From the NCBI GenBank assembly GCA_945876755.1, contig CAMCPM010000007.1, positions 53,082 to 117,081 of the forward strand: a DNA stretch of 64,000 bases. Direction: 5' to 3'. The notes below the pieces were generated by a model, which did not search any database, had not been told where the DNA came from, and saw nothing but the letters and a program-made list of their open reading frames with translations. Position numbers and translations under genes: made by a program. Of this stretch, positions 34,710 to 43,421 are shown piece by piece. This DNA is from an uncultured Clostridia bacterium. Its GTDB lineage: Bacteria > Bacillota > Clostridia > Oscillospirales > Ruminococcaceae. Position 1 is the stretch's first letter. Each line of letters starts with the position of its first letter.

Positions 34710-34888
34710 ATTAAACTTCCATCCTCCTTGACGTCAATAAGCGAAAGAACACGCTTTAAGTCACTATCCGTTGCATTATCCTCAAATTTATTTTTCACAT
34801 ACTGTTTAAAAGCAGTTTTGAATTCAGAGGAATACTGAGATTCATCAACAACTTTTTCTATTGTTGATTCGATAATTTTATTATTCAT
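34706..34888 (-). CDS. Dnd-linked 60-residue protein
   Basis: A short helical protein, MNNKIIESTIEKVVDESQYS..., with AAGGAG seven bases before its ATG. Its ATG lies inside the end of the helicase gene (eight-base overlap), and its stop overlaps the Rad50-like start. The tight packing on both sides indicates a real gene and a likely structural subunit. I recognise no family. Confidence 0.65.
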   Translation of the reverse strand: MNNKIIESTIEKVVDESQYSSEFKTAFKQYVKNKFEDNATDSDLKRVLSLIDVKEDGSLI

Positions 34889-36779
34889 TATTATCTCTCC
34901 TTGTCTCAGCGAGTTCTGAGAGCCAATCTGCTCTCTCTTGGTCGCTATTGTTGTCGGATTCACTATCTTCAATGACAAAGTCGATTACATTTGCTTTTTT
35001 GTCTGGATTATTCTTATCAAGGCGCAAAGCACGTCCTATTCTTTGTGTAGTTACTAATCTTGAACGGTCAGAGGCAAATAAGAATATATTAGTTACGCTG
35101 CTTATATCAATACCTTCTGATATTTTTTTACAAGTTAATAAGCATTCTATTTTGCCGTCAGCAAAATTCTCAAGATTGATTTTTTCATCATCCGCATAAT
35201 ATGTATGATATTTGTTGGTATATTTCATCAATACAGGCTGAAGCAACAATCCGTATTCCATTGTCTGAACGAATATAATGCTCTTTTCAAGTAATTCAGG
35301 CTGTTTTGAAATAAAATCTTCAAATTCTTCAATCTTATTAACAGCAGTCTTGTTTACTAAGGAAAGCTGTGTATAGAGTTCAGACTCGTCTACATCTTCT
35401 CCGTTTTCCTTTTTTGCGTTAAATGCAGCAATAATTTTCTTTTTCTTTTGCTTTTCAGCGTCTGTAAGCTCATAAGGCAAAGGAATGTAATTGAATTCGC
35501 ATAAAATGCCTTTCTTTATTGCATCTTGAAGAGAAAACTCAAATATTACTTCTCCGATCTCAGTGAGCAAGAAATCATTGCCATTGTCGTCGTATTCTCT
35601 CTCAGGTGTAGCGCTTAACCCTAATCTATATCTGTACGGAGATATCCTTCCCGCAAGATTTTCAACAAGGGAGCCTGAACCAGCACCGTGAACTTCATCA
35701 AAAAGAAACAATGTATCATTTTTGTAATTCCCGGGAGCTTTATCTAACATATCCAGTAGCTTGACCAGATTGTTAGCATCACGCGAGATAAGTAACATAG
35801 AATTGTCTGGGTGCATAATGAATTTGTTCATCATCTTTTGTGAATTGTAATGACAATAAATCTGCTTATCGCTAAATCGCTCACGCATCTGTTTTGTCCA
35901 CTGGTCAAGAAGGTCATTTCCATACATAGTAATAACAACCCTTTTGATACGATTTTCTTCAAAGAGCTTTGTCATTATTTTTATTGCTGTAATCGTTTTG
36001 CCAGTTCCTGTTGCCATAGCGAGAATGCCATGTTCTTTTTCTAAGAAACATTCTACAGCTTTATCTTGATGTTCCCATTTGTTTGACGGAGCTGATTTGT
36101 GCGTATATGGTCTATCAGAATTCCTCAGAGTGAAAATACGGTCTTTTATCGCAGTTGGGATATTATAAATCTTCAAGTTTTTATCTTGACCGTGCCAAAG
36201 ACGTTCAAAACGCATTATATCTGACTCGACATATTCTCCTGTGCCAGCCCAGGTTTTGAAAACTTTAAGGCTTTCATAATTAGCAAAGCCGTGTTTGCTA
36301 TCATTTATTGAGCCAGAGAAAGATAAAGCCTCATTACCTCTATAAAAGATTCCAAATTTATCGTGGAAATCACCGTCAGAAAGCTTTTCGCAAGGTATAG
36401 CAAATTTAAGTTCAATTATTCCGTCATATAACATCCAAGAAAAAGCGTTAAGGATATCCTTTTTCATTTCTTTTTCAAGTGCAGATACACTGTTATTGAG
36501 TGCGTTTTGGAATTTGCTAAAATCTTCTGATACGTTTTCGCTGGCAATAATAGCATCCGAATCAATGTTTGATAGAATAGGACTTGTAATAAGTCGTATT
36601 TTGCCCCCGCGTGATGCAAAATCGCTGAGTCCTGAAATATTATATTCCAACCAACCTGATGTAAAATAACCAACACCACGGTCTAATCTTTCAGCCCATT
36701 TAAAACAGGGAGTATATAACTCACTGATAAAATCATCTACCGAAGTATCAATGCAGGTTTTGATTCTTGGGTATTCCAT
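34881..36779 (-). CDS. PLD-nuclease/SF2-helicase fusion, Dnd-linked
   Basis: A 632-residue protein. Residues 1-200 form a phospholipase-D-like domain with one HKD-type motif, H139-D-K141-FGIFYRG, followed by FSGSIND. Residues 235-610 are a superfamily 2 helicase: Walker A MATGTGKT (255-262), DEVH box, SATPERE, and motif VI QRIGRALR. Only one PLD motif is evident, so dimerisation would be needed for a full active site. Helicases of this build are known near dnd genes as candidate phosphorothioation-dependent restriction enzymes. It begins 13 bp after dndE with CGGAGG as RBS. Confidence 0.82.
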   Translation of the reverse strand: MEYPRIKTCIDTSVDDFISELYTPCFKWAERLDRGVGYFTSGWLEYNISGLSDFASRGGKIRLITSPILSNIDSDAIIASENVSEDFSKFQNALNNSVSALEKEMKKDILNAFSWMLYDGIIELKFAIPCEKLSDGDFHDKFGIFYRGNEALSFSGSINDSKHGFANYESLKVFKTWAGTGEYVESDIMRFERLWHGQDKNLKIYNIPTAIKDRIFTLRNSDRPYTHKSAPSNKWEHQDKAVECFLEKEHGILAMATGTGKTITAIKIMTKLFEENRIKRVVITMYGNDLLDQWTKQMRERFSDKQIYCHYNSQKMMNKFIMHPDNSMLLISRDANNLVKLLDMLDKAPGNYKNDTLFLFDEVHGAGSGSLVENLAGRISPYRYRLGLSATPEREYDDNGNDFLLTEIGEVIFEFSLQDAIKKGILCEFNYIPLPYELTDAEKQKKKKIIAAFNAKKENGEDVDESELYTQLSLVNKTAVNKIEEFEDFISKQPELLEKSIIFVQTMEYGLLLQPVLMKYTNKYHTYYADDEKINLENFADGKIECLLTCKKISEGIDISSVTNIFLFASDRSRLVTTQRIGRALRLDKNNPDKKANVIDFVIEDSESDNNSDQERADWLSELAETRRDNNE

Positions 36780-36791
36780 AAGTTGCCTCCG

Positions 36792-37166
36792 TTATAGTGT
36801 ACTGTCAAGACGACATAAATGATTATAAAAATCTCTGCTGTATTTTTTTTCGTTTTCAAGTAATACAGCACCTCTGTCAAGGTGTGCTTTTACCATTGAA
36901 GGAAAATATTCTTCTTCGGTTAATGATTTGCCTTCGGTATTTGTTATCAACGCTTTGAATATTAAATCGTGGTCGCCGAAGATTGTCTGACGATTTAATT
37001 CCAAACCGTCATTATCTGTTTGGAAATCCTTATCCGAAAGAAGTCCTTTTTTTATTGAAAGTGCAATAGCTAATTTTGATAATATATAAGGTTGCAGACC
37101 CAACGACTGAGATAAAGAGGTAAATATCGCTTGGGTTTGCGATGAAGTATGCAGTTTATTAGTCAT
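36792..37166 (-). CDS. dndE: DNA phosphorothioation protein DndE
   Basis: A 124-residue protein with the DndE pattern: LGLQPYILSKLAIALSIKKG, then LNRQTIFGDHDLIFKALI and YFPSMVKAHLDRGAVLL. DndE forms a small helical oligomer that binds nicked DNA and is needed for swapping a non-bridging phosphate oxygen for sulfur. Its start is three bases behind the dndD stop. Confidence 0.85.
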   Translation of the reverse strand: MTNKLHTSSQTQAIFTSLSQSLGLQPYILSKLAIALSIKKGLLSDKDFQTDNDGLELNRQTIFGDHDLIFKALITNTEGKSLTEEEYFPSMVKAHLDRGAVLLENEKKYSRDFYNHLCRLDSTL

Positions 37167-37168
37167 TA

Positions 37169-39265
37169 TTAACCTCCAAAATACAAGTCGCTGATAATTT
37201 CTGTATTGCCTTGCGCTGTATGATTGAGCATAAATGTGTTTGAAATCACATCTGAAACAGTTTCTTTATATTCGCCGACAATTTCTTCGTCAGTAGAAAG
37301 AATAATTATCTGCCCGTTAAGTTTTTTGAAGAATTGCTCCAGTATTTTAGTGCGGTGTTCCTTATCAATTCTTGCAAAAGGCGTATCTATGATATACGGA
37401 ACGTTGATTTTGTTAAGCTGTGATAATGACTGGTATAACGCCATAATAAATATCTGCTTTTCTCCAGCTGATAGTTGTTGCTTAACTTCTACGGGGAGTT
37501 CAAAAGCTTCTTCGTCTGTATCAAGCTTTTCCTGCAAAATTTCATAAGCATGCAGACCAATCTGCGCTATTAGATATTCAGGACCATTTTTGTCAAGAAT
37601 TGATTTGATTTTTGCAGCTTTAAACGTTTTGTTCTTGTATGGTAACACATTTAGATTGCTGTCAATGTGAATACCGTCTATAAGGTCAGATTTGTTAATA
37701 AGTGCATTGAAAAACGTTTCAAAATTCTTTTCAGTAAGACGGATACTTCTCTGATAAAGAATATCCTGAAGTTCATCAAAGGCTAATAATGCACGAGCTG
37801 AAATATCATTTACAGACTGCTTTTTCAGGTAAACTTCATAATCAGCCTTTGCTTTAGCTAATTTTGAAGCAGATACAGCTTTCTCAGCCCTGTACGCTTG
37901 CAATTCCTTGTCAAGGTCCAATAATTCAGATATATACTGAGATTTCTGTTCATTTAATTCACTTTTGCTTTCAAGGTATTCTTCGTAATTGTCAATAGAA
38001 CATTTGTCCATCTTCTCACGAATTCTTTTTGTAGTTCTGAGAGAGCCCTCGATATCATGAGTTGCTTCTTTCACTCTATTTGTATCAAATGAGAGGAGAC
38101 TGTTAATTTTAGCTGTTAACGCAAGTTCGTCTTTTTCGGATAACCCCAGAACAGGCGTAATGTTAGAAGTTTCATCTGTATGGGCTACTATTTCTTCGAT
38201 AATTTTTTTCGTGATATCCTTATTTAGTTCAACACCAGCATTTGCTAAAACTCCGTTAATGATGGATTTTACCTCATAGGTGCTGATTACGCTCCTTAAA
38301 TTTGCATCAATTCGTGCTTTATGCTCTGTGTTTATCTGAGCTTGCAATTTTTGCAATTCAGTTCTTAAAATCACAAAAGGCAGCACGTTATTTGCGATAT
38401 CTTTAAGCCATTTTCTTTTATCTTCACGGCGTACTTCTTCTCTGGAAATCTGTTCTTGCATAGACTTCCATTCCATCTTCGTAATACCGCCTGATTTTGA
38501 ATATTCTTTTTCTAATGCTACAAGTTGGTCATCAACTGCCGCTATCTGACGGCTTATCTGATTGTATTCATCTTCAGCATAAGCTACACGGTCAGTCATA
38601 AGAGTGTCTTCTTCAAAGCATCTATCATATGCTTCTTCGATGCCATTAGTTCCTTTGTTTTTGCTGCGTGTTATTCTTTTAAAGTTATCTCTGATAATCT
38701 CCATTGTATCAAGATTACACAATTTTAAAAATGCATCTTTAAAATCAGTATCTTTGTTTCCGTTGAAAATAAAATCGCTTATTTTCTCTCCGTCGAAGAA
38801 ATAAAACTTGAACAAATTTGGAGGAAGAAGCTGTAACAAATAATTTTCAAAATCGCTTTTTTCTCCGTTTTCGAGCAAAACACCATCTTTATATACAAGA
38901 AAGCTTTCTGTGATTTTCTTACCTGAAATTCTCCAAGAACGACTGAATGTATAAACATAGTCATACTTTCCATCATCAAATAGAATATCCATCATAACAG
39001 AAGCTTCGGCAACCTTTTTGAGCTTCTCGTTTGAATTTATTATTTTTTCCACTTCGGCAAAATACTTTGCATTATTTGCTTCCAAGCCATATGCAATACA
39101 ACCATACATACATATTTTTATAGCATTAAAAAGAGTGGTTTTGCCTGCGCCGTTTTTTCCGCCAATAAGAACCATTCTTCTATCGCCGTTATTTATATCA
39201 AATTCAAAGCAATTATCGTTCACATACGGACCGATATTGTTGATTTTAATATGTTTAATCTTCAT
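37169..39265 (-). CDS. dndD: DNA phosphorothioation ATPase DndD
   Basis: About 698 residues. The ATG at 39265, inside the end of dndC (11-base overlap), is preferred over an upstream TTG. It is an SMC-like ATPase: Walker A GGKNGAGKTT (35-44), FYFFDGEKISDF, long coiled coils, and the C-terminal LSAGEKQIFIMAL signature with IIDTPFARID Walker B, all typical of DndD. DndD supplies ATP-driven DNA opening or nicking for sulfur insertion with DndC and DndE. Confidence 0.88.
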   Translation of the reverse strand: MKIKHIKINNIGPYVNDNCFEFDINNGDRRMVLIGGKNGAGKTTLFNAIKICMYGCIAYGLEANNAKYFAEVEKIINSNEKLKKVAEASVMMDILFDDGKYDYVYTFSRSWRISGKKITESFLVYKDGVLLENGEKSDFENYLLQLLPPNLFKFYFFDGEKISDFIFNGNKDTDFKDAFLKLCNLDTMEIIRDNFKRITRSKNKGTNGIEEAYDRCFEEDTLMTDRVAYAEDEYNQISRQIAAVDDQLVALEKEYSKSGGITKMEWKSMQEQISREEVRREDKRKWLKDIANNVLPFVILRTELQKLQAQINTEHKARIDANLRSVISTYEVKSIINGVLANAGVELNKDITKKIIEEIVAHTDETSNITPVLGLSEKDELALTAKINSLLSFDTNRVKEATHDIEGSLRTTKRIREKMDKCSIDNYEEYLESKSELNEQKSQYISELLDLDKELQAYRAEKAVSASKLAKAKADYEVYLKKQSVNDISARALLAFDELQDILYQRSIRLTEKNFETFFNALINKSDLIDGIHIDSNLNVLPYKNKTFKAAKIKSILDKNGPEYLIAQIGLHAYEILQEKLDTDEEAFELPVEVKQQLSAGEKQIFIMALYQSLSQLNKINVPYIIDTPFARIDKEHRTKILEQFFKKLNGQIIILSTDEEIVGEYKETVSDVISNTFMLNHTAQGNTEIISDLYFGG

Positions 39266-40640
39266 TATCAAATACCCTTTCAACGGCATCGTAGTGTAAC
39301 CAGCCTTGATTTATAATCTGGTCAAAAGCCTTTTGTAATTTTGTACTCTTTGTAAGAAGTTTATTTTTATCAACTGATACAATCAATTTTGTAATTAGTT
39401 CGACAGGTATGTCATATTTCTCAGCCACTTCTTTAATTGCTTCTATAGCTTCATCATCGAATCTTTGTGTCTTATAATCGTCCCAAGGGAGCTTATAACC
39501 TTTTACCTGATAAAAAGTATCAACTAAGCAACGACAAGATAAATCGCCTTCCTCATCCCACATTTTATCGATAACTTTAAGCTCCGCTTCCGTAATAAGC
39601 TCCATACCTGTTTGTTCTTCAAGCTTCAGAAGTTTTTCAAGTATTTTTTGTCTTGCCTCCATAGTAAACGGACCCAAGCCAAATGTGCCATCCGCCTTTT
39701 TATAAACTGCACCGTTTCTTCTTTTATTTTCACGATATCTGCCATCTTCACGCATTCTGAGAAGCATATTTCTAAAATTACGAAGGGGAATAAGCTCTTT
39801 TGCTCCTTTATCAATGAAATTTTGCAAAGACTTGTCCTCTTTAACCATAGTACAGCACCAACAACCGAAACGAGAATTACCCGTAACAGGTATCTTTTCT
39901 CGGTCAATTTCTCCCAATACGCTCTGTTCTTCTCCCATACTTTCGCCTTGGTATAGATTAAACAAATACTTCATATCAGACCCCCAAGGGCTTTTACAGT
40001 CGCCTTTTAACAGGAATTCCCACACTAAATCATTGGGTATTTCCGTAATAGGATTATATACGTAAGCGTTTGGAATATCGTTGTGCATATTAAGGAGTTT
40101 GCCTTCGATTTCACGAGCAGTAATTGTTTTTTGGCGTGTAAGGCTTTCGCCTTTTCTTACACCAAGAAGAATGACAATTTCTCCGCTTTCCTCAATTCGC
40201 TCATTTACGAATTTATTCATCGGATTAATTTTAAGTCTTTCCGTACACCATCTGAAACCGGGAGGCTCAGGAGTGGGGTATCCAAGACCGATTACTCTAC
40301 TCCAGAATGTTTGCTCAGGTTCAGGGTATATAATTGTAGCTTCTATACAGATTTCATCCTTTGAAGCAGCTTCGTTTATGCTTTCGTTCGACGAATGCAT
40401 ATAGTTCTTTACAATAGGATTTTCCACCATTGTATCAGAAGTGATAACATAAATTTTCTTTTTAAGTTCAGCTCCGGCAGCTTTCAGACGCAACATGGCT
40501 TCGTATACAAGGCATACGAGCAAAGTGGAGTCCTTGCCACCGCTATAACCGATGAGCCACGGTCTTTCATCGTGTTTATATACAACCATTATTTCTCGTA
40601 TTATATCTTCAAATGGCTGGAATTTATCTGTGTAGGGCAT
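39255..40640 (-). CDS. dndC: DNA phosphorothioation protein DndC (PAPS-reductase-like)
   Basis: A 461-residue ATP-pyrophosphatase. The ATG at 40640 follows GAAAGGAAAC; a TTG eight codons upstream is less likely. The PP-loop SGGKDST lies at residues 33-39. FRWCTERLK, then GCWCCTM and LSCRC supply cysteines for the iron-sulfur cluster that DndC carries. It activates the DNA phosphate with ATP and passes on sulfur received from a cysteine desulfurase. No dndA lies in the window, so a housekeeping IscS/NifS must serve. It is the first gene of the operon. Confidence 0.9.
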   Translation of the reverse strand: MPYTDKFQPFEDIIREIMVVYKHDERPWLIGYSGGKDSTLLVCLVYEAMLRLKAAGAELKKKIYVITSDTMVENPIVKNYMHSSNESINEAASKDEICIEATIIYPEPEQTFWSRVIGLGYPTPEPPGFRWCTERLKINPMNKFVNERIEESGEIVILLGVRKGESLTRQKTITAREIEGKLLNMHNDIPNAYVYNPITEIPNDLVWEFLLKGDCKSPWGSDMKYLFNLYQGESMGEEQSVLGEIDREKIPVTGNSRFGCWCCTMVKEDKSLQNFIDKGAKELIPLRNFRNMLLRMREDGRYRENKRRNGAVYKKADGTFGLGPFTMEARQKILEKLLKLEEQTGMELITEAELKVIDKMWDEEGDLSCRCLVDTFYQVKGYKLPWDDYKTQRFDDEAIEAIKEVAEKYDIPVELITKLIVSVDKNKLLTKSTKLQKAFDQIINQGWLHYDAVERVFDNED

Positions 40641-40680
40641 AAACAGTTTCCTTTCGATTTCCAAATAGATACATATAATA

Positions 40681-40811
40681 TAGAGTCCCCTCTACCTGCA
40701 CACACAGGCGGAGATAACTCTATCGCATTTCGTTACATACCTACAGCTATAAGCCGTGGGAGCTGACCCGTTCACGACGAGTCGGCGCTTAAAAACGTGT
40801 ATAATAACTCA
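40681..40811 (-). promoter_or_regulatory. Structured 5' leader of the dnd operon
   Basis: About 170 nt separate the predicted transcript start from dndC. On the minus strand three hairpins follow one another: 40786-40762 (ten-base arms, one mismatch, loop of five), 40757-40743 (six-base arms) and 40722-40681 (outer TAGAGT/ACTCTA with inner CCTG/CAGG). None is followed by a T run. It could be an attenuator, protein-binding leader or small RNA. Confidence 0.5.
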
Positions 40812-40817
40812 GTATTT

Positions 40818-40846
40818 ATTATACCACAAAATCTGTCGGATTTCAA
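40818..40846 (-). promoter_or_regulatory. Promoter of the dnd operon
   Basis: Read leftward, TTGAAA (40841-40846) and TATAAT (40818-40823) are 17 bp apart. It would drive dndCDE and the four downstream genes. Confidence 0.75.
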
Positions 40847-41278
40847 TATCTGAACAGGTTTTGCGGAAAATTTTGTTAAGGCGCAATCAGTGGATTTATA
40901 AGGTTTTTCAGACTCTTATTCTCTTGTATACGAAATTACCCTACTGCACATTTTACAGCAGACACAGCGTATATAAAAAACATTTTTCGCCCCGAAAATG
41001 TACAATAAAATTATACCGCCAGCGCACCCGAAAAAAGTTTTCAACTCACAAGGAAATCACCATAATAGGATAATATCCTGCACCAAAATATCGGCACATC
41101 ATATTCCACGCTACAGAAATTCACGCAGGGAATATTACTGGAGATATTAAAGATATAGGTAGCTATCATCTAAAAACAAAAGAACTATTATTAACAATCA
41201 ATCCATCAATCTACGCAAACGGAAACTACCGTAACAGGATTTCTGCGGCACGGCACAACCAAATAAAACAGCAATTTC
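40847..41278. other. Gene-free region upstream of the dnd promoter
   Basis: No gene is convincing here. A frame of about 100 codons without a start (about 41073-41379 on the plus strand) is open and reads IHAGNITGDIKDIGSYHLK..., but has no match I recognise. It could be a relic. A terminator for the plus strand follows at 41279. Confidence 0.4.
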
Positions 41279-41325
41279 AGCACCGAGAAGGTACAGTAAA
41301 TCTGTATCAGAACGGTGCTTTTTTA
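41279..41325 (+). terminator. Intrinsic terminator
   Basis: AGCACCG...CGGTGCT with imperfect inner pairing (GATACAG/CTGTA type), then TTTTTTA. No gene is identified upstream on this strand, so it may end an unannotated transcript or insulate the repeat array. Confidence 0.65.
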
Positions 41326-41341
41326 TGTGCTGAGGTTTACA

Positions 41342-41990
41342 CCTTACGATTTTTTCGGCTTATAAAAGTAGAGGGATAAATTTAAGGTTGCCACCAGTCC
41401 GTTTTTTTACCTTTAATAGTAGAGGGCGTTATAAAATCCACAGCATATCTGAAATTTTATTCAGAACAGTGCATTGACTATGTTAATTATTCCTGTATAT
41501 AGTAGGCGGACTTTTAAGCTAAATAAAATAATTTGGCTCAACCAACTGATTTTTCGGCGTTAATATTAGAGGGATATATTCTGAACACCAATTATGAATT
41601 ACCGCGGAATGTGAAAGTTTGATGAAACTATTTCGAAACACCTTGTAAAAACAGCTTGAAAACGGCAATGAGTGAAGGAATAATTTTTTCGTCCACTGAG
41701 CTGAAATTTTACTGTATATATTAGACATATTTTTTTCACACCGAATTGAAAAATTTTTGTAAATATTAGAAAGTTTTTTCGCCCACCTTGTGCTTTTTTC
41801 GGCTTATATATTAGAGGGGTATTTTTACGGTTCTCGACCACGTTGATGAAGAAGATAGGAATACCGTAACGATTCGTGACAGAAATAAAGGGAATCGGAA
41901 TCAGACTATTACTCTGTTTTTCGGCGAAAAGTAAGAGATAATTTCGCCCATTCACTCGATTTTTTACCTTTAAAAGTAGAGAGTATTTTA
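41342..41990 (+). repeat. Array of about nine degenerate 45-51 bp repeats
   Basis: The unit is roughly a CxCC-A/C-rich start, then TTTTTTCGGC, TTATAwwAGTAGAGGG and an AT tail. The TAGAGGG-like cores start at 41369, 41420, 41503, 41567, 41722, 41766, 41812, 41932 and 41977, so tandem pairs are 44-51 bp apart and others are separated by filler. The array ends 50 bp before a replication-type HTH gene. It may be an iteron array or a set of regulatory sites. No CRISPR features are present. Confidence 0.6.
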
Positions 41991-42036
41991 CATATCTCGA
42001 TAATCGGGAGAAATAAAAACGAAAGGATTTGATACA

Positions 42037-42375
42037 ATGCCAAAATTATTAGCAAAGCGAAACAGGTTTGTTTCTATGGACAATGAATTTCTCACAAGAA
42101 AGGATTTATCGCTGAAAGTCAAAGGACTACTTGCGTGTATGCTGTGCCTGCCGCCTGACTGGAGATTTTCCATTGAGGGACTCGCTTGCATCAACAAGGA
42201 AAGTGAGAGTGCTATTTCCTCTGCGCTGCGGGAGCTGGAGCAGTTCGATTATCTACGGCGGAGCTATCCGAGGACAGAGGACGGAAAAATTGCAAACGCC
42301 GTTTACACAATTTGTGATATCCCAATCGTCGAATATGAAGCACTGCACGGCGAAATTGATGACGCCCTGAATTAG
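42037..42375 (+). CDS. HTH protein, replication-initiator-like
   Basis: A 112-residue winged-helix protein with GAAAGGA before the ATG. MPKLLAKRNRFVSMDNEFLTRKDLSLKVKGLL matches the N-terminal HTH of RepA_N/replication-initiator-like proteins of Firmicutes mobile elements, with CINKESESAISSALRELEQFDYLRR as recognition part. Relatives known to me are longer, so this is a shortened version. The last codons form the first hairpin of the downstream field. It probably binds the neighbouring repeats. Confidence 0.7.
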   Translation: MPKLLAKRNRFVSMDNEFLTRKDLSLKVKGLLACMLCLPPDWRFSIEGLACINKESESAISSALRELEQFDYLRRSYPRTEDGKIANAVYTICDIPIVEYEALHGEIDDALN

Positions 42376-42885
42376 GGCGTCCTCGGTGTACCTTGTTTCA
42401 GGGTATACCAACGGTGAACGAATTGTTCACCGTCCAGACCTCCGCCCTGATTTAGGACGCTGGTTGGAGAGAAAACACACGCCCCGTTTCAGGGTGAGTG
42501 CAGTGAGCAAAAACATCAACCGTCGTAGATTGTGACAGCGATTTATGATAAAGGGAGCGGTATTTTACCGCGTCCTTTGAAAGGGGTGGACAATTTATCC
42601 ACACCTTGATACAAAAGCACATCTGAACAAATCTTCCGATGAGGGTCTAATTTGGCCCCCCATCTCCGAAGCAAAAGAGGCTGAAATGGTTTATCATTTC
42701 GATGACCTCTGTAATCCAAAGGTCTTGAAATCCGACCTTAGAAATAATGATGAGGTGGCAATTCACCACCCTACAAGGGATGAACAAAACGTTCACCCCA
42801 TTAGCACATTCCCAAAATGGGAAGCTGCTACACGAAACTGAATTTCTATTTCAATAATAGAGGAAAGGATGTAACCATTCGTTAC
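42361..42885. repeat. Field of at least ten short inverted repeats
   Basis: Perfect or near-perfect hairpins occur at 42361-42381, 42385-42409, 42411-42433, 42557-42571, 42585-42605, 42683-42700, 42719-42739, 42754-42768, 42781-42795, 42809-42822 and 42871-42885. Arms are 5-9 bases with AT-rich loops. CCCTGAATTAGG-like cores recur four times in the first 140 bp. An 86-codon frame without a start (about 42579-42840) overlaps it. No gene is called. Confidence 0.6.
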
Positions 42886-42926
42886 TACCTTACAATAAAA
42901 ATGAAAGGAATTTTATTATACCAAGA

Positions 42927-43109
42927 ATGAGCAAGAAAAGAAAACTGGAATGGTCGCTGTTCCTGAACGAGCGTGGTCGCATAACCTGCAACGACTTGTA
43001 CAGGAAGTGTTTTTACGATTGCAAGCAGAACTACCATGCAATTCTGATTGAATGTCCGAGGTATTTATCAAAGCGTTCTTCTGCGGCGGTACAACTGAAA
43101 GCACAGTGA
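42927..43109 (+). CDS. Small conserved mobile-element protein
   Basis: A basic 60-residue protein, MSKKRKLEWSLFLNERGRIT..., with four cysteines in KCFYDCKQ and IECPRY. The text resembles short proteins found beside excisionase genes in Clostridia mobile elements, but has no assigned function. AGGAA lies somewhat far upstream, so translation may be weak. Confidence 0.5.
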   Translation: MSKKRKLEWSLFLNERGRITCNDLYRKCFYDCKQNYHAILIECPRYLSKRSSAAVQLKAQ

Positions 43110-43223
43110 AGATTTTTCGCCGTGCAGTAAAAATATAATAAACACTCCTCTGAAAATTTTTACATAACGCAAAAGCGTATGTCGGCAGAAATCTGCTGAA
43201 ATTTATTTTAGGAGGACATTACT

Positions 43224-43421
43224 ATGAAAAGAAAAATTCTCACAATCAAGGAAGCCGCACATCTTATTGACGGACTCACAGAGTACCGTATCCGTCAGAT
43301 GTGTATTTCGGGACAACTCCCGTGCTTTATGGCAGGGAAGAAATATCTTATTGCAGAGGAAAATCTGTACAAAGCTGTTTTCGGAGAAAATTATGAACGA
43401 AAGGACGGTGATGTAGCGTGA
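43224..43421 (+). CDS. xis: Excisionase-like DNA-binding protein
   Basis: A 65-residue MerR-like winged HTH, MKRKILTIKEAAHLIDGLTEYRIRQMC...GKKYLIAEENLY, of the Tn916 Xis type. AGGAGG is eight bases before the ATG. Such proteins bend the attachment DNA so that integrase excises the element. A palindrome (ACATA...TATGT, about 43164-43184) lies just upstream and may be its operator. Stop and next start overlap. Confidence 0.82.
   Translation: MKRKILTIKEAAHLIDGLTEYRIRQMCISGQLPCFMAGKKYLIAEENLYKAVFGENYERKDGDVA

Noticed and set aside
41599..41955. A 118-codon minus-strand frame across the repeat array
   Set aside because: The 15-residue periodicity follows from a repeat period near 45 bp, there is no good ribosome site, and other units of the array are out of frame or interrupted.
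41342..41990. Possible CRISPR array
   Set aside because: Units are degenerate, spacing varies from 44 to 155 bp, spacers are not of uniform length and no cas gene is present.
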